Shown: piece by piece, positions 1-8,262 of the stretch | How positions within the stretch are numbered: the first letter of the stretch is position 1 | How the letters are laid out: every line of letters begins with the position of its first letter | NCBI GenBank assembly: GCA_016869675.1 | Contig: VGDP01000004.1 | Location: 1 to 64,000, forward strand | DNA from: Alphaproteobacteria bacterium | GTDB lineage: Bacteria > Pseudomonadota > Alphaproteobacteria > SP197 | DNA length: 64,000 bases | Direction of reading: 5' to 3' | Position numbers and translations under genes: made by a program | The notes under the pieces: model-generated | Seen by the model: only the letters and a program-made list of their open reading frames with translations | Databases searched by the model: none | Told to the model about the DNA's origin: nothing

Positions 1-310
1 CCAGCGGCGGAATGGCCGACCGAGCGACCGGCAACGAGTCAGGCGAGGTCGGCGAGGAGATGACCTTCAAGTCGAAGGCATCCAGCTGGCATTTCCCATT
101 GAGCGGGCTATTCTGCCGTCAATCGGGGGCGAATGGGCCGCCTATCTGGGAAATGTCGGGTAAAGAGACCGTCGCGCTATCGGCAGCCGCATCCTCCTGC
201 CCAGGCCGCGCTGGCTGTCCTGGCTGCCGTCGCCTGTGCCGTGGTCGGGCTGGCGCTCGCTCCCATCGGCCTCCTCCTCACACCCTGATCCTCAACCACC
301 GGAAGCAACC
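1..310. other. Left edge, no gene I can name
   Basis: No recognisable gene lies here. One plus-strand frame is open from the window edge to a TAA at 161-163, and its last part reads plausibly as protein (ending IGGEWAAYLGNVG), so it may be the 3' end of a gene cut by the window. A second frame, ending with TGA at 286-288, encodes one hydrophobic stretch of about 25 residues just before its stop (ALAVLAAVACAVVGLALAP), which resembles a membrane segment but has no convincing start. The longest ATG frame (12-314) runs into the amidase start and has unlikely composition. Confidence 0.4.
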
Positions 311-1732
311 ATGAGCGACCTCGACCTCTGCTATCTACCTGCCGCCCAGGCCCTTGCCGCCTTCCGCGCGCGCAGGCTTTCGCCGCTTGAGCTTCTCGAA
401 GCCCAGATTGCGCGTGCCGAGGCCGTGGAGCCCCGTATCAACGCCCTGGCGTATACCTTCTTCGACGAGGCCCGTGCCGCCGCGCGCAGGGCCGAGGCGC
501 GCTACATCAACACCGATGGCCGGCCCCGCCGGCTGGAGGGCCTGACCCTGGCAGTCAAGGAAGACACCGCCGTCAAGGGTAGGCCCCGCACCTTCGGCTC
601 GCTCGTCTTTGCCGCCAACATCGCCGACCATACCGACCCCTCGGTCGAGCGGCTGGTGCGCGCTGGCGCCTTCGTCCATGCCCTGACCACCTGTCCGGAG
701 TTCGCCTGGCCATGGACCTGCACCTCCCGCCTCCATGGTGTCACCCGCAACCCCTGGAACGCCGCCATCACCAGCGGCGCCTCCTCGGGCGGGGCGGCTG
801 CGGCGGTCGCCTCGGGCACCACGACGCTGGCGACCGGCACGGACAGCGCGGGATCAATCCGCATGCCGGCCGCGATGTGCGGCATCGCCGGCTACAAGCC
901 GCCCTACGGGCGCAACCCCACCAGCCCCGACTTCGCCATGGACATGTTCTGCCACATCGGCCCGATGACCCGCACGGCAGCCGACGCGGCGCTGATGCAG
1001 AACGTCATGTCAGGCCTCCATGCACGCGACCACGCGACCATGCCCCAGCACATGCGCATTCCCCCGACCCTGCCGGACGTGAAGGGCATGAAGATCGCCT
1101 GGTCGATGGACCTGGGCATCTATGCCATCTCGCAGGCGGTTCAGGCCAACACCCGCGCGGCCATCGCAAGGCTCCAGGGGGCCGGTGCCATTGTCAGCGA
1201 GATCGCCACGCCCTGGGCCGATGCGGTCTATCGCACGGCGGGCAGATGGGGCGACATGATCTACGCCGACGAATTCCGCGATGCGGCCGACAACCAACCC
1301 GATCTCGTCTGCGACTACACCCGGTTCTTTGCCGATCAGACCGCTGGCGTCACGCCGCGCATGTTCCACGAGGCGATGAAGGCTTACGGCGCGGCATGGG
1401 CTGAGTTCGGCCCGGAGCTCGCCCGCCACGACGCCTTCCTCTGCCCGACCGTGGGCACCACCACTATCGGCGCCGATTGCCGCGACTGGGAGTACCCGGT
1501 CGCGGTCGACGGCCGGCAGGTTTCAGTGCAGAAGGTCGTGTTGACCTTTCCATTCAACGTCTTCAGCCGTTGTCCGGCGCTGTCGGTGCCGTCCGGCATC
1601 GCCCCCGACGGCGTGCCGACCGGTCTGCAGATCGTCGGCAATCCCTTTGACGACAAGGCGGTCTTCCGGGTGGCAAAGGCGCTGGAGGACGGCATCTACA
1701 GCAAGGATGGCTTGCGCCCCCGCTGCCTCTAG
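311..1732 (+). CDS. Amidase-signature family hydrolase
   Basis: This 473-residue protein should hydrolyse an amide bond in the cytoplasm; the substrate cannot be told. The Ser-cisSer-Lys triad region of the amidase-signature family is visible: the lysine in AVKEDTAVKG (about residue 83), the Ser-rich loop SGASSGGAAAAVASG, and the nucleophile segment DSAGSIRMPAA, where the family usually has GGS rather than AGS. The C-terminal half has the family's PTG-like LQIVG segment. ATG 311 is preferred over a longer frame opening at 236, because homology begins at the SDLDLCYL segment. It stands alone: IS debris follows it and nothing recognisable precedes it. Confidence 0.9.
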   Translation: MSDLDLCYLPAAQALAAFRARRLSPLELLEAQIARAEAVEPRINALAYTFFDEARAAARRAEARYINTDGRPRRLEGLTLAVKEDTAVKGRPRTFGSLVFAANIADHTDPSVERLVRAGAFVHALTTCPEFAWPWTCTSRLHGVTRNPWNAAITSGASSGGAAAAVASGTTTLATGTDSAGSIRMPAAMCGIAGYKPPYGRNPTSPDFAMDMFCHIGPMTRTAADAALMQNVMSGLHARDHATMPQHMRIPPTLPDVKGMKIAWSMDLGIYAISQAVQANTRAAIARLQGAGAIVSEIATPWADAVYRTAGRWGDMIYADEFRDAADNQPDLVCDYTRFFADQTAGVTPRMFHEAMKAYGAAWAEFGPELARHDAFLCPTVGTTTIGADCRDWEYPVAVDGRQVSVQKVVLTFPFNVFSRCPALSVPSGIAPDGVPTGLQIVGNPFDDKAVFRVAKALEDGIYSKDGLRPRCL

Positions 1733-1806
1733 TCAGCCTCGATGCAGGCCGCCAACGTTTGGAGGATATCGCTATTCAGACGTTTGCAGACCCTTGGGGC
1801 AGCGCG

Positions 1807-1942
1807 ATGGACCACCCCTCGGGTGAATCGGATCGCGGCTCCCTGCGGCCCGGTTTCGACCGCCGCCTGAAGCTGGAGTCCCACGGATCTCGGGCCACCT
1901 CCGATGCTGGCCTGCTCGCTTATCGCGAACTTGATGACGGGA
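1807..1942 (+). pseudogene. N-terminal fragment of an IS1380-type transposase
   Basis: About 45 codons from ATG 1807 read GFDRRLKLESHGSRATSDAGLLAYRELDD in two adjoining pieces. This is the characteristic start of DDE transposases of the IS1380 group (FDxRLKLEFHGxxxTSDAGLLxYRELDD in the family). After the ELDD segment the similarity stops and none of the catalytic domain is present. The fragment is therefore dead. It is the first of several mobile-element pieces between the amidase and the cytochrome c gene. Confidence 0.7.
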
Positions 1943-2014
1943 AACGGACCAATCAGCAGCCCCAAACGGCCGCTGGCGATGCTCGCAGCGGCGAGCGGCG
2001 TTCATCACTGCTGC

Positions 2015-2165
2015 TCACCGACCGCGCAGCTCCGCCAGGCGCGCGCGCGTGATTTCAGCAACCAGGGCGTAGCCCTCTTCCGTGAAATGCCCGCGGTACA
2101 GGCGGCGCGGGTCGGCGCGGTCATCGACCTGCGCCGCGACGTCGATCAACGGGATGCCGCGCTCA
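2015..2165 (-). pseudogene. C-terminal tail of an SGNH/GDSL-like hydrolase
   Basis: The minus strand reads about 50 codons ending in TGA at 2015-2017. The segment GIPLIDVAAQVDD is followed by a YRGHFTEEGYALVAEI block. That matches the end of SGNH hydrolases, where a D-x-x-H pair near the C-terminus completes the catalytic site and is followed by G-Y-x-x-x-A; here the histidine is in GHFTEEG. There is no upstream part: the frame runs straight into an IS3 orfA fragment. I infer that an insertion and later deletion left only the tail. Confidence 0.5.
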
Positions 2166-2232
2166 CCCCACGTTCCCGCACCAACCTCACCGCCTCGAGC
2201 TTAAACTCACGGGTGAACTTCCTTCGCTGCAT
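2146..2232 (-). pseudogene. N-terminal fragment of IS3-family transposase OrfA
   Basis: The minus strand from ATG 2232 reads MQRRKFTREFKLEAVRLVRE and then RGVS. This is the standard start of IS3-family OrfA, an HTH protein. After 28 codons it meets a TGA at 2146-2148, where the sequence has passed into the SGNH-like hydrolase tail in another frame. No HTH core or leucine zipper remains. A GGGGGAG ribosome-binding site lies just upstream of the ATG, as in intact elements. Confidence 0.75.
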
Positions 2233-2264
2233 ACTCTCCCCCGGTTCCAATAAACACCCTAGCT

Positions 2265-2363
2265 CGGCGTCGACGGAACCGGCAGCAGCTCGGAAACATC
2301 CCGCCCGCCGAAGCCGAGGCGCGCTACTATGCCCAGGCCGAGGTCATGGCCAGGGCCGCCTGA
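2265..2363 (+). pseudogene. C-terminal fragment of IS3-family transposase OrfB
   Basis: On the plus strand a frame ending in TGA at 2361-2363 reads NRQQLGNIPPAEAEARYYAQ followed by seven residues. It closely resembles the end of IS3-family OrfB proteins (GNIPPAEAE-x-x-YY). The catalytic DDE core is missing. The orientation is opposite to the OrfA fragment at 2146-2232, so the two pieces are either from different copies or were inverted relative to each other. Confidence 0.7.
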
Positions 2364-2402
2364 CTCAAACCAAAACGCCTCCGGCAAACCCGGCGCGGTT
2401 CA
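2364..2402 (+). mobile_element. Probable IS3-family right terminal end
   Basis: Directly after the OrfB stop comes a GC-rich end whose reverse complement begins TGAACCGCGCCGGGTTTGCC, which is typical of IS3-family terminal inverted repeats as I recall them. The element boundary would be near 2402, only 7 bp before the cytochrome c stop codon. No matching left end or target duplication was found. Confidence 0.5.
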
Positions 2403-2409
2403 ACTGCCG

Positions 2410-2793
2410 CTACTGCGCCGCGGTCGCCTGCTTCAGGAACTCGATGACGTTGGCGATGTCCTCGGGCTTCTTCAGGCCGGGGAACGCCATCTTGTTGCCC
2501 GGCACGTAGGCCTTCGGGTCCGCCAGATAGGCGGCGATCGTCTCCTCGTCCCAGACGATGCCGGAGGCGACCATGGCCTCGGAGTACTTGAAGCCCTCCA
2601 CCGTGCCCGCCGTGCGGCCGAACAGGCCGTGCATGTTCGGGCCGACCTTGTTCTTACCGCCGGCCTCGGTGGTGTGGCAGGCCTTGCACTTGTTGAATAC
2701 CTTCTTGCCAGCCTCGGCGTCGCCTTGTGCGGCGGCCGCCGTGGCGAACCCGGCGACGGTGAGGGCGATGAGGCCGGCGATGAGACGCTTCAT
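2410..2793 (-). CDS. Periplasmic class I cytochrome c
   Basis: A 127-residue precursor with a signal peptide ([20 protein letters not shown], likely cleaved near residue 22) and one haem c site, CKACH at residues 36-40. Met102 in GNKMAFPG is the probable sixth haem ligand. Size and layout fit soluble c2/c550-type electron carriers between the bc1 complex and oxidases or periplasmic dehydrogenases. ATG 2793 is chosen because it gives a proper signal peptide and follows GGAG at good distance; the upstream extension to 2871 is arginine-rich. A promoter-like pair lies at 2828-2856. Its stop is 7 bp from an IS end. Confidence 0.93.
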   Translation of the reverse strand: MKRLIAGLIALTVAGFATAAAAQGDAEAGKKVFNKCKACHTTEAGGKNKVGPNMHGLFGRTAGTVEGFKYSEAMVASGIVWDEETIAAYLADPKAYVPGNKMAFPGLKKPEDIANVIEFLKQATAAQ

Positions 2794-2827
2794 GGAGGGC
2801 TCCCAGGACTCGGAATGGGTCGAGACG

Positions 2828-2856
2828 GATATAGGTCGACGGCGGCGCGCCGGCAA
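2828..2856 (-). promoter_or_regulatory. Candidate sigma-70 promoter of the cytochrome c gene
   Basis: On the minus strand TTGCCG (2851-2856) is followed after 17 bp by TATATC (2828-2833), ending 35 bp upstream of ATG 2793. Spacing is ideal and the -10 box is good. It was called by eye only. Confidence 0.45.
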
Positions 2857-2874
2857 CGGGGCCGAGGCCAAGAC

Positions 2875-3949
2875 TCAAGCCACCACGACCATGGGGGATT
2901 CGGCCTTGACGTCGGTCAAGGCCGCCACCCGGTTGCGGCCGGCGTACTTGGCCCGGTACATGGCTGCATCCGCGCGGTCAAGCAGCGACTCCAGCATCGA
3001 ATCGTCGTCACGCACCGCCAGACCGATGCTGACCGTGGCCGCGATGCGGTGGCCGGCGCAGATCAGGGGTCGTTCGGCGACCGCCCGGCGCAGCCGTTCG
3101 GCCACCTCGGGCGCCTCGCGCGCGTCGCACTCCACCAGGCCGACCACGAACTCCGCGCCGCCGAAGCGGCCGATCGGGTCCGCCGGGCGCAGCGACGTGG
3201 CCAGCGTGCCCGCCACGTGGCGCAGCACCGTGTCGCCGATGGCGTGGCCGTGCTGGTCGTTGATCGCCTTGAAGTGGTCGACGTCCACGAACAGGACCGC
3301 GAGCGGCCAGCCGAAGCGCCGGGCGCGCTCGAACTCCGCACCAAGCTCGTCACGCAGCGCCTGGCGCGAGCGCACGCCCGTGAGTGCGTCGATGCGCGGC
3401 TTCCTCGAGCCGGCGCCGCGCGTCTTCAAGCTCGCGCAGCAGCGCGTTCTGGTGCGCCAGGGCCGCGTGATGATACGCCTCGACCGCCAGCGCGCCATCG
3501 ACCTGCAGGATCTTGACCAGCGTCACGTTGATGCGGAGCGCGGCGTCGGGGCCGTGGACCTTCACGACCGCGTCGGCGATCAGCCCGGTCAGGGTGGTCA
3601 GGGCCCCCAGGAACCAGAAGGGCGCCACGTCGACGCGGGCGTGCGCCCCGCCGATGCGCAGGCGCGATTGCCGGTAGCCCGGTTCGTCCAGCCCGTTGCC
3701 CAGCGCCAGCAGATAGCTGCGCTGGGTGATCTCGAGCCGCTGGCGGGTGCCGGGCCCGGCCAGCAGTTCCACCAGATGGGGGAACTCCGCCAGGCGGTCG
3801 TAGAAGGCGTCGACGATAGCGTCGATATGCACGGCGATAGCGCGGCGCATGGCCGGCAGGTTCGTTTTGTCGGCCGCGGTCCAGCCAACCAGGCGCAAGA
3901 GCTTGGGCAGGTCGGCCTCGCCGTTGGAGGCGGTCAGGTGAGCGTTCAA
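2875..3949 (-). pseudogene. Globin-coupled GGDEF protein, frameshifted
   Basis: Two minus-strand frames make one protein. The N-terminal part (TTG start near 3949) is a protoglobin/globin-coupled-sensor domain of about 160 residues, with the probable proximal haem histidine at residue 103 (RIGGAHARVDVAPFW), then a short linker helix (LLRELEDARRRLEEA). The C-terminal part is a GGDEF domain (RIDALTGVRS to AMYRAKYAGRN). The frame changes near 3393-3402 in a CG repeat; restoring 2 bp (or removing 1) joins them. The active-site motif is GGAEF instead of GG(D/E)EF, so cyclase activity is doubtful. The inhibitory RxxD site (RPAD) is kept, so c-di-GMP binding is possible. It is divergent from dapF. 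Confidence 0.75.
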
Positions 3950-3993
3950 GGGTCGGGTCGCTGGTGGTTCTCGTTCACACTAGGCGGGGCGTC

Positions 3994-4022
3994 TTGACCA
4001 AACCTTGCTCGTGCCCTGGAAT
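3994..4022 (+). promoter_or_regulatory. Candidate promoter of dapF-mtaB-ftsY
   Basis: TTGACC at 3994-3999 and TGGAAT at 4017-4022 are separated by 17 bp, about 30 bp before the dapF ATG. A second -10-like TATAAC lies at 4040-4045 but has no good -35 partner. Called by eye. Confidence 0.4.
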
Positions 4023-4052
4023 CCCGGCGGTTCCGGGCCTATAACCCCGGCC

Positions 4053-4880
4053 ATGGGTGAACTGCCGTTCCTCAAGATGCACGGGTTGGGCAACGACGTG
4101 GTCATCGTCGATGCCCGCGTGCACGACGTGGCCATCGGGCATCGGCTCGCGCGCGCGCTGACCGACCGGCACCGGGGCATCGGCTGCGATCATCTGCTTC
4201 GGCTCGATCCGACCGAAGGGGCCGATGCCTTCATGCGCATCTGGAACAGCGACGGCAACGAGGTCGGCGCGTGCGGCAACGGCACGCGCTGCGCCGCGCG
4301 GTTCCTCATGGACCAGTCCGGCGCGAACGCCGTGGCCATCCGCACGAACGCCGGGGTGCTGGCGTGCACGGACGCCGGCGGCGGCCACGTCGCCGTCGAC
4401 ATGGGTTGGCCCCGGCTCGGCTGGCAGGACGTGCCCCTGGCGCGCGCCGTCGACACCCTGGCGCTCGACCTCGGGCGGCCCGATCTGGGGCCGGCCGTGG
4501 CGCACAGCATGGGCAACCCGCACGCCGTGTTCCTGGTGCCGGACGTGGACGCACTGGACGTCGCCACCATCGGGCCGGCGCTCGAGAACCATGCGATCTT
4601 CCCCGAGCGCGCAAACATCGGCTTCGCCACGGTGCGCGACCGCGCCCACATCCGGCTGCGCGTCTGGGAGCGCGGCGCCGGCCTGACCCAGGCGTGCGGC
4701 ACCGGCGCCTGCGCCGCGCTGGTCGCGGCGCACCGGCGCGGCCTGACCGGCCGCCACGCGCGCCTGACCCTTGATGGCGGCGAGCTGGACATCACGTGGC
4801 GCGACGACGACCACGTGATCATGGCGGGGCCGGCCGCCTACGTGTTCACGGGCACGATCGACCCCGACCCTCTGGCATGA
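4053..4880 (+). CDS. dapF: Diaminopimelate epimerase
   Basis: Converts LL- to meso-diaminopimelate for lysine and peptidoglycan synthesis, in the cytoplasm. At 275 residues it is of normal size. Both catalytic cysteines of this two-base racemase are visible: Cys74 in ACGNGTRCA and Cys215 in TQACGTGACA. ATG 4053 is preferred because the family begins with a few residues and then F-x-K-M-H-G-x-G-N-D, here FLKMHGLGND. The TGA overlaps the ATG of mtaB (ATGA), and dapF-mtaB-ftsY is a common alphaproteobacterial operon. Confidence 0.97.
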   Translation: MGELPFLKMHGLGNDVVIVDARVHDVAIGHRLARALTDRHRGIGCDHLLRLDPTEGADAFMRIWNSDGNEVGACGNGTRCAARFLMDQSGANAVAIRTNAGVLACTDAGGGHVAVDMGWPRLGWQDVPLARAVDTLALDLGRPDLGPAVAHSMGNPHAVFLVPDVDALDVATIGPALENHAIFPERANIGFATVRDRAHIRLRVWERGAGLTQACGTGACAALVAAHRRGLTGRHARLTLDGGELDITWRDDDHVIMAGPAAYVFTGTIDPDPLA

Positions 4881-6118
4881 CCGGCGTCGAGATCGTCTCG
4901 TTCGGCTGCCGGCTCAACGCGCTGGAAGCCGAGACCATGCGCGCGCTGGCGCGCGACGGCGCGCTCGACGGCACGGTCGTGGTCAACACCTGCGCCGTCA
5001 CCGCCGAGGCCGAGCGCCAGGGCCGCCAGACGATCCGCCGCCTGCGCCGCGAACGCGCGGACGCGCGCATCGTCGTGACCGGCTGCGCGGCGCAGATCGA
5101 CCCGGCACGCTACGCCGCCATGCCCGAGGTCGACCATGTGATCGGCAACGACCACAAGCTGAGCCTGGACGGCCTGGGCACGGCCGAGCGGGTGCGCGTC
5201 AACGACGCCATGACACTGACCGAGACGGGGTCGCACCTGACCGCCGGCTTCGCCGAACGGGCGCGCGCCTTCGTCCAGGTGCAGAACGGCTGCGACCATC
5301 GCTGCACGTTCTGCGTCATCCCGTTCGGCCGCGGGCCCAGCCGCAGCGTGCCCGTCGGGGCCGTGGTCGAGGCCATCAAGGGCCTGGTCGCCCGCGGCAT
5401 CCCCGAGATCGTGCTGACCGGCGTGGATATTACCGCCTACGGCCACGACCTGGCGGAGCGCCCGACACTGGGCGCCCTGGTTCGCGCGGTGCTCGACGGC
5501 GCGCCCGCGCTCGCGCGGCTGCGCCTGACCTCGCTCGACGGACCCGAGATCGGCGCGGACCTGATCGACCTGATCGCCAGCGAGCCGCGCCTGATGCCCC
5601 ACGTGCACCTGAGCCTGCAGGCCGGCAACGACCTGATCCTCAAGCGCATGAAGCGGCGGCACGCCCGCGCGGATGCCGTGCGCCTGGCCGAGCGCCTGCG
5701 CCGCGCGCGCGGCGACGTGGCGCTGGGCGCCGACCTGATCGCCGGGTTCCCGACCGAGACGGAAGCGCAGTTCGCCGACACGCTGGCGCTGGTCGCGGAT
5801 TGCGGCCTGGTCCACCTGCACGTGTTCCCCTATTCGGCCCGGCCCGGCACCGCCGCGGCGCGCATGCCGCAGGTCGACGTCGCCGTGCGGCGGGACCGCG
5901 CGGCACGCCTGCGCGCGGCCGGCGGGGCGGCGCTGGCGCGCTACGCCAAGGGCTTCGTCGGCGCGACCGTGCGCGCGCTGGTCGAGGACGGCGCGACCGC
6001 CCGCACCGATCACTACGTGAGCGCGACGCTGGAGCGGCTCGCGCCGCCGGGTACCGTCGTCACGCTTGCCGTGACCGGCGCGCACGACGGCCGGCTGATC
6101 GCCCGCGCCATCGGCTGA
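4877..6118 (+). CDS. mtaB: tRNA threonylcarbamoyladenosine methylthiotransferase
   Basis: A 413-residue MiaB-like radical-SAM enzyme, most likely the one adding a methylthio group to t6A37 of tRNA. The N-terminal cluster domain has Cys11, Cys39 and Cys70; the radical-SAM motif NGCDHRCTFC supplies Cys139, Cys143 and Cys146. The short C-terminus without a long TRAM extension, and the position between dapF and ftsY, favour MtaB over MiaB or RimO. The start overlaps the dapF stop, and the stop overlaps the ftsY ATG. Confidence 0.93.
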   Translation: MTGVEIVSFGCRLNALEAETMRALARDGALDGTVVVNTCAVTAEAERQGRQTIRRLRRERADARIVVTGCAAQIDPARYAAMPEVDHVIGNDHKLSLDGLGTAERVRVNDAMTLTETGSHLTAGFAERARAFVQVQNGCDHRCTFCVIPFGRGPSRSVPVGAVVEAIKGLVARGIPEIVLTGVDITAYGHDLAERPTLGALVRAVLDGAPALARLRLTSLDGPEIGADLIDLIASEPRLMPHVHLSLQAGNDLILKRMKRRHARADAVRLAERLRRARGDVALGADLIAGFPTETEAQFADTLALVADCGLVHLHVFPYSARPGTAAARMPQVDVAVRRDRAARLRAAGGAALARYAKGFVGATVRALVEDGATARTDHYVSATLERLAPPGTVVTLAVTGAHDGRLIARAIG

Positions 6119-7068
6119 TGACCGGCGTCGAGGGAACGGCCAAGCCGGGCCTGTTCGCGCGCCTGCGCCGTGGGCTCGCGCGCTCGTCCGAGCGGCTGGC
6201 CGGCGGGCTCGGCGCGCTGTTCACCGGGCGGCGGGTCGACGCGGCGACGCTGGCCGAGCTCGAGGAGCTGCTGATCGGCGCCGATCTGGGCGTCGGACCG
6301 GCGGCGCGGCTGACCGCGGCGCTGCGCGCCGAGACGTTGGACAAGGAAGCGACGGACGAGGACGCGCGGCGCCTCCTCGCCCGCCACGTGGCGGCGACGC
6401 TCGCGCCGGTCGCGCGGCCCTTCGCGGTCGACCGGACCAAGCGCCCGTTCGTCGTCCTGGTCATGGGCGTCAACGGCACGGGCAAGACCACGACCATCGG
6501 CAAGCTGGCCAAACGGCTGGCCGACGACGGGTTCAAGGTCATGCTGGCGGCCGGCGACACCTTCCGCGCCGCCGCCGTCGAGCAGCTCCAGGAATGGGGC
6601 CGGCGCACGGGCTGCGCGGTGGTCGCGCGCGCCCAGGGGACCGACCCGGCTGGGCTCGCCTTCGAGGCGATCGAGCGCGCCCACGCCGAGGGCGCCGACG
6701 TGCTGTTCATCGACACCGCCGGGCGCCTGCACAACCGCGCCGAGCTGATGGCCGAGCTGCAGAAGGTCGTTCGCGTCATCGGCAAGCACGACGCGACCGC
6801 GCCGCACGCCCGGCTGCTGGTGCTGGACGCCACCACCGGCCAGAACGCCCACCAGCAGGTCGAGACGTTCCGCGCCATGGTCGAGGTGACCGGGCTGGTG
6901 GTGACCAAGCTGGACGGCACCGCCAAAGGCGGCGTTCTGGTGGCGCTGGCCGACCGCTTCGGCCTGCCGGTGCACTTCATCGGCGTCGGCGAGGGCGTGG
7001 ATGACCTGCGGCCGTTCGAGGCCGAGGCCTTCGCCCAGGCCCTGGTCGGGCTGGACAACAGCCGCTAG
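6118..7068 (+). CDS. ftsY: Signal recognition particle receptor FtsY
   Basis: GTPase that docks SRP-bound ribosomes at the inner membrane. The 316-residue protein has a short basic N-terminus (LFARLRRGLARSSERL), a helical N domain, and a G domain with GVNGTGKTTTIGKL (about 117-130), DTFRAAAVEQL, DTAGR and TKLDGTAKGG. It lacks the long acidic A domain of E. coli FtsY, as is usual in alphaproteobacteria. ATG 6118 overlaps the mtaB TGA. Confidence 0.97.
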   Translation: MTGVEGTAKPGLFARLRRGLARSSERLAGGLGALFTGRRVDAATLAELEELLIGADLGVGPAARLTAALRAETLDKEATDEDARRLLARHVAATLAPVARPFAVDRTKRPFVVLVMGVNGTGKTTTIGKLAKRLADDGFKVMLAAGDTFRAAAVEQLQEWGRRTGCAVVARAQGTDPAGLAFEAIERAHAEGADVLFIDTAGRLHNRAELMAELQKVVRVIGKHDATAPHARLLVLDATTGQNAHQQVETFRAMVEVTGLVVTKLDGTAKGGVLVALADRFGLPVHFIGVGEGVDDLRPFEAEAFAQALVGLDNSR

Positions 7069-7119
7069 CCTTGAGCGCGTCACCGTCGCGGCACCCGCAC
7101 GGGCTGGAGCACGAGCGCC

Positions 7120-8262
7120 ATGCACGATCACCCGATCCTGACGTCCGCCGTCGTACGTGACGAGGGCGTTGCCTTGAGCTGGAGCGACGGGGCGAGCGCG
7201 CGCCGTCATGCCCTGTGGCTGCGCGACGTCTGTCCGTGCGCGGTGTGCGAGGATCCGCTCAGCAGCCAGCGCAACCACGATGCCGCCGACCTGCCGCCCG
7301 ACCTGGCGGTGCGCCACGTCGCGGTCGGGAACGATGGCGCCCTGACCGTGACGTGGGACCCCGACGGCCATGTCAGCCGCTACGACGCGGCCTGGCTCGG
7401 CACCCATCTGCGCGGGCCTGTCCGCGCCGCGCCCCGGCTGTGGGGCCGTGACCTGGAAGGGCGCGTGCCACGCGCGGTGTGGGGCGCCGTGTCGACCGAC
7501 AAGGCGGCGCTGCGCCGCTGGCTGGCCGACCTGCGCGACGTGGGCATCACCGTGCTGGAGGGAACACCCAGCGCCGACAGCCAAGTGGAGCGCGTCGCCG
7601 AGCTCTATGGCTACGTGCACGAAGGCAACGACGGCCGCCACTTCGAGGTACGCAGCCAGGCTCAGGCGATCAACTTCGCCTACACGCCCAAGACCCTGGC
7701 CGTGCACACCGACCGGCCCTTCGCCGATCCGGTGCCGGGCGTGCAGCTGCTGCACTGCCTGGTGCAGGGCGAGGACGGCGGCGAGAACATCCTGGTCGAC
7801 GGCTTCGCCGTGGCCGAGGGTTCGCGCCGCGCCGAGCCCGCGGCGTTCGCGGCGCTGGCCCGCATTCCCGCCGAGTTCCGAAACCGCCACGGGACGGTCG
7901 ATCTGCTGGCGCGGCGTCCGGTCATCCGCCTGGGTGCCGACGGCGGGATCGAGGCGATCCACGTCAATGACCGCTGCATGCGGCCGCCCGAGACCGACGA
8001 CGCCGACATCGCCGCCTTCTACGGCGCGTACCGCGCCTTCGTCGCGCGCCTGCGCGCGCCCGAAGCGTGTATCACGGTCAAGCTCCGGGCCGGCGATACG
8101 CCGGTGTTCGACAACTGCCGGGTGCTGCACGGACGCGCCGGCTACGACGCCACGCGCGCGCACCGGCACCTGCAAGGGACCTACACCGACTGGTGCTACG
8201 TCGAAAGCACGCTGCGCCGTATCGACGCCGAGCTCGGCCCGGAGCCGGTCGCGGTTCAGTAG
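7120..8262 (+). CDS. Gamma-butyrobetaine hydroxylase-like dioxygenase
   Basis: Fe(II)/2-oxoglutarate oxygenase of the BBOX/trimethyllysine-hydroxylase group, 380 residues. A small N-terminal DUF971-type domain carries Cys38, Cys40 and Cys43 (CPCAVC) and His84, the same arrangement as the structural zinc site of human BBOX1. The catalytic TauD-like domain shows the facial triad: His196 and Asp198 (AVHTDRP) and His337 (NCRVLHGRAGYD). The known reaction of close relatives is the last step of carnitine synthesis, but carnitine use or another betaine-like substrate is possible. Its end overlaps the convergent NUDIX gene by 7 bp. Confidence 0.85.
   Translation: MHDHPILTSAVVRDEGVALSWSDGASARRHALWLRDVCPCAVCEDPLSSQRNHDAADLPPDLAVRHVAVGNDGALTVTWDPDGHVSRYDAAWLGTHLRGPVRAAPRLWGRDLEGRVPRAVWGAVSTDKAALRRWLADLRDVGITVLEGTPSADSQVERVAELYGYVHEGNDGRHFEVRSQAQAINFAYTPKTLAVHTDRPFADPVPGVQLLHCLVQGEDGGENILVDGFAVAEGSRRAEPAAFAALARIPAEFRNRHGTVDLLARRPVIRLGADGGIEAIHVNDRCMRPPETDDADIAAFYGAYRAFVARLRAPEACITVKLRAGDTPVFDNCRVLHGRAGYDATRAHRHLQGTYTDWCYVESTLRRIDAELGPEPVAVQ

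Noticed and set aside
12-314. ATG open frame at the left edge
   Set aside because: Composition and Cys/Arg content are unlike a protein, it overlaps the amidase start, and I see no family match.
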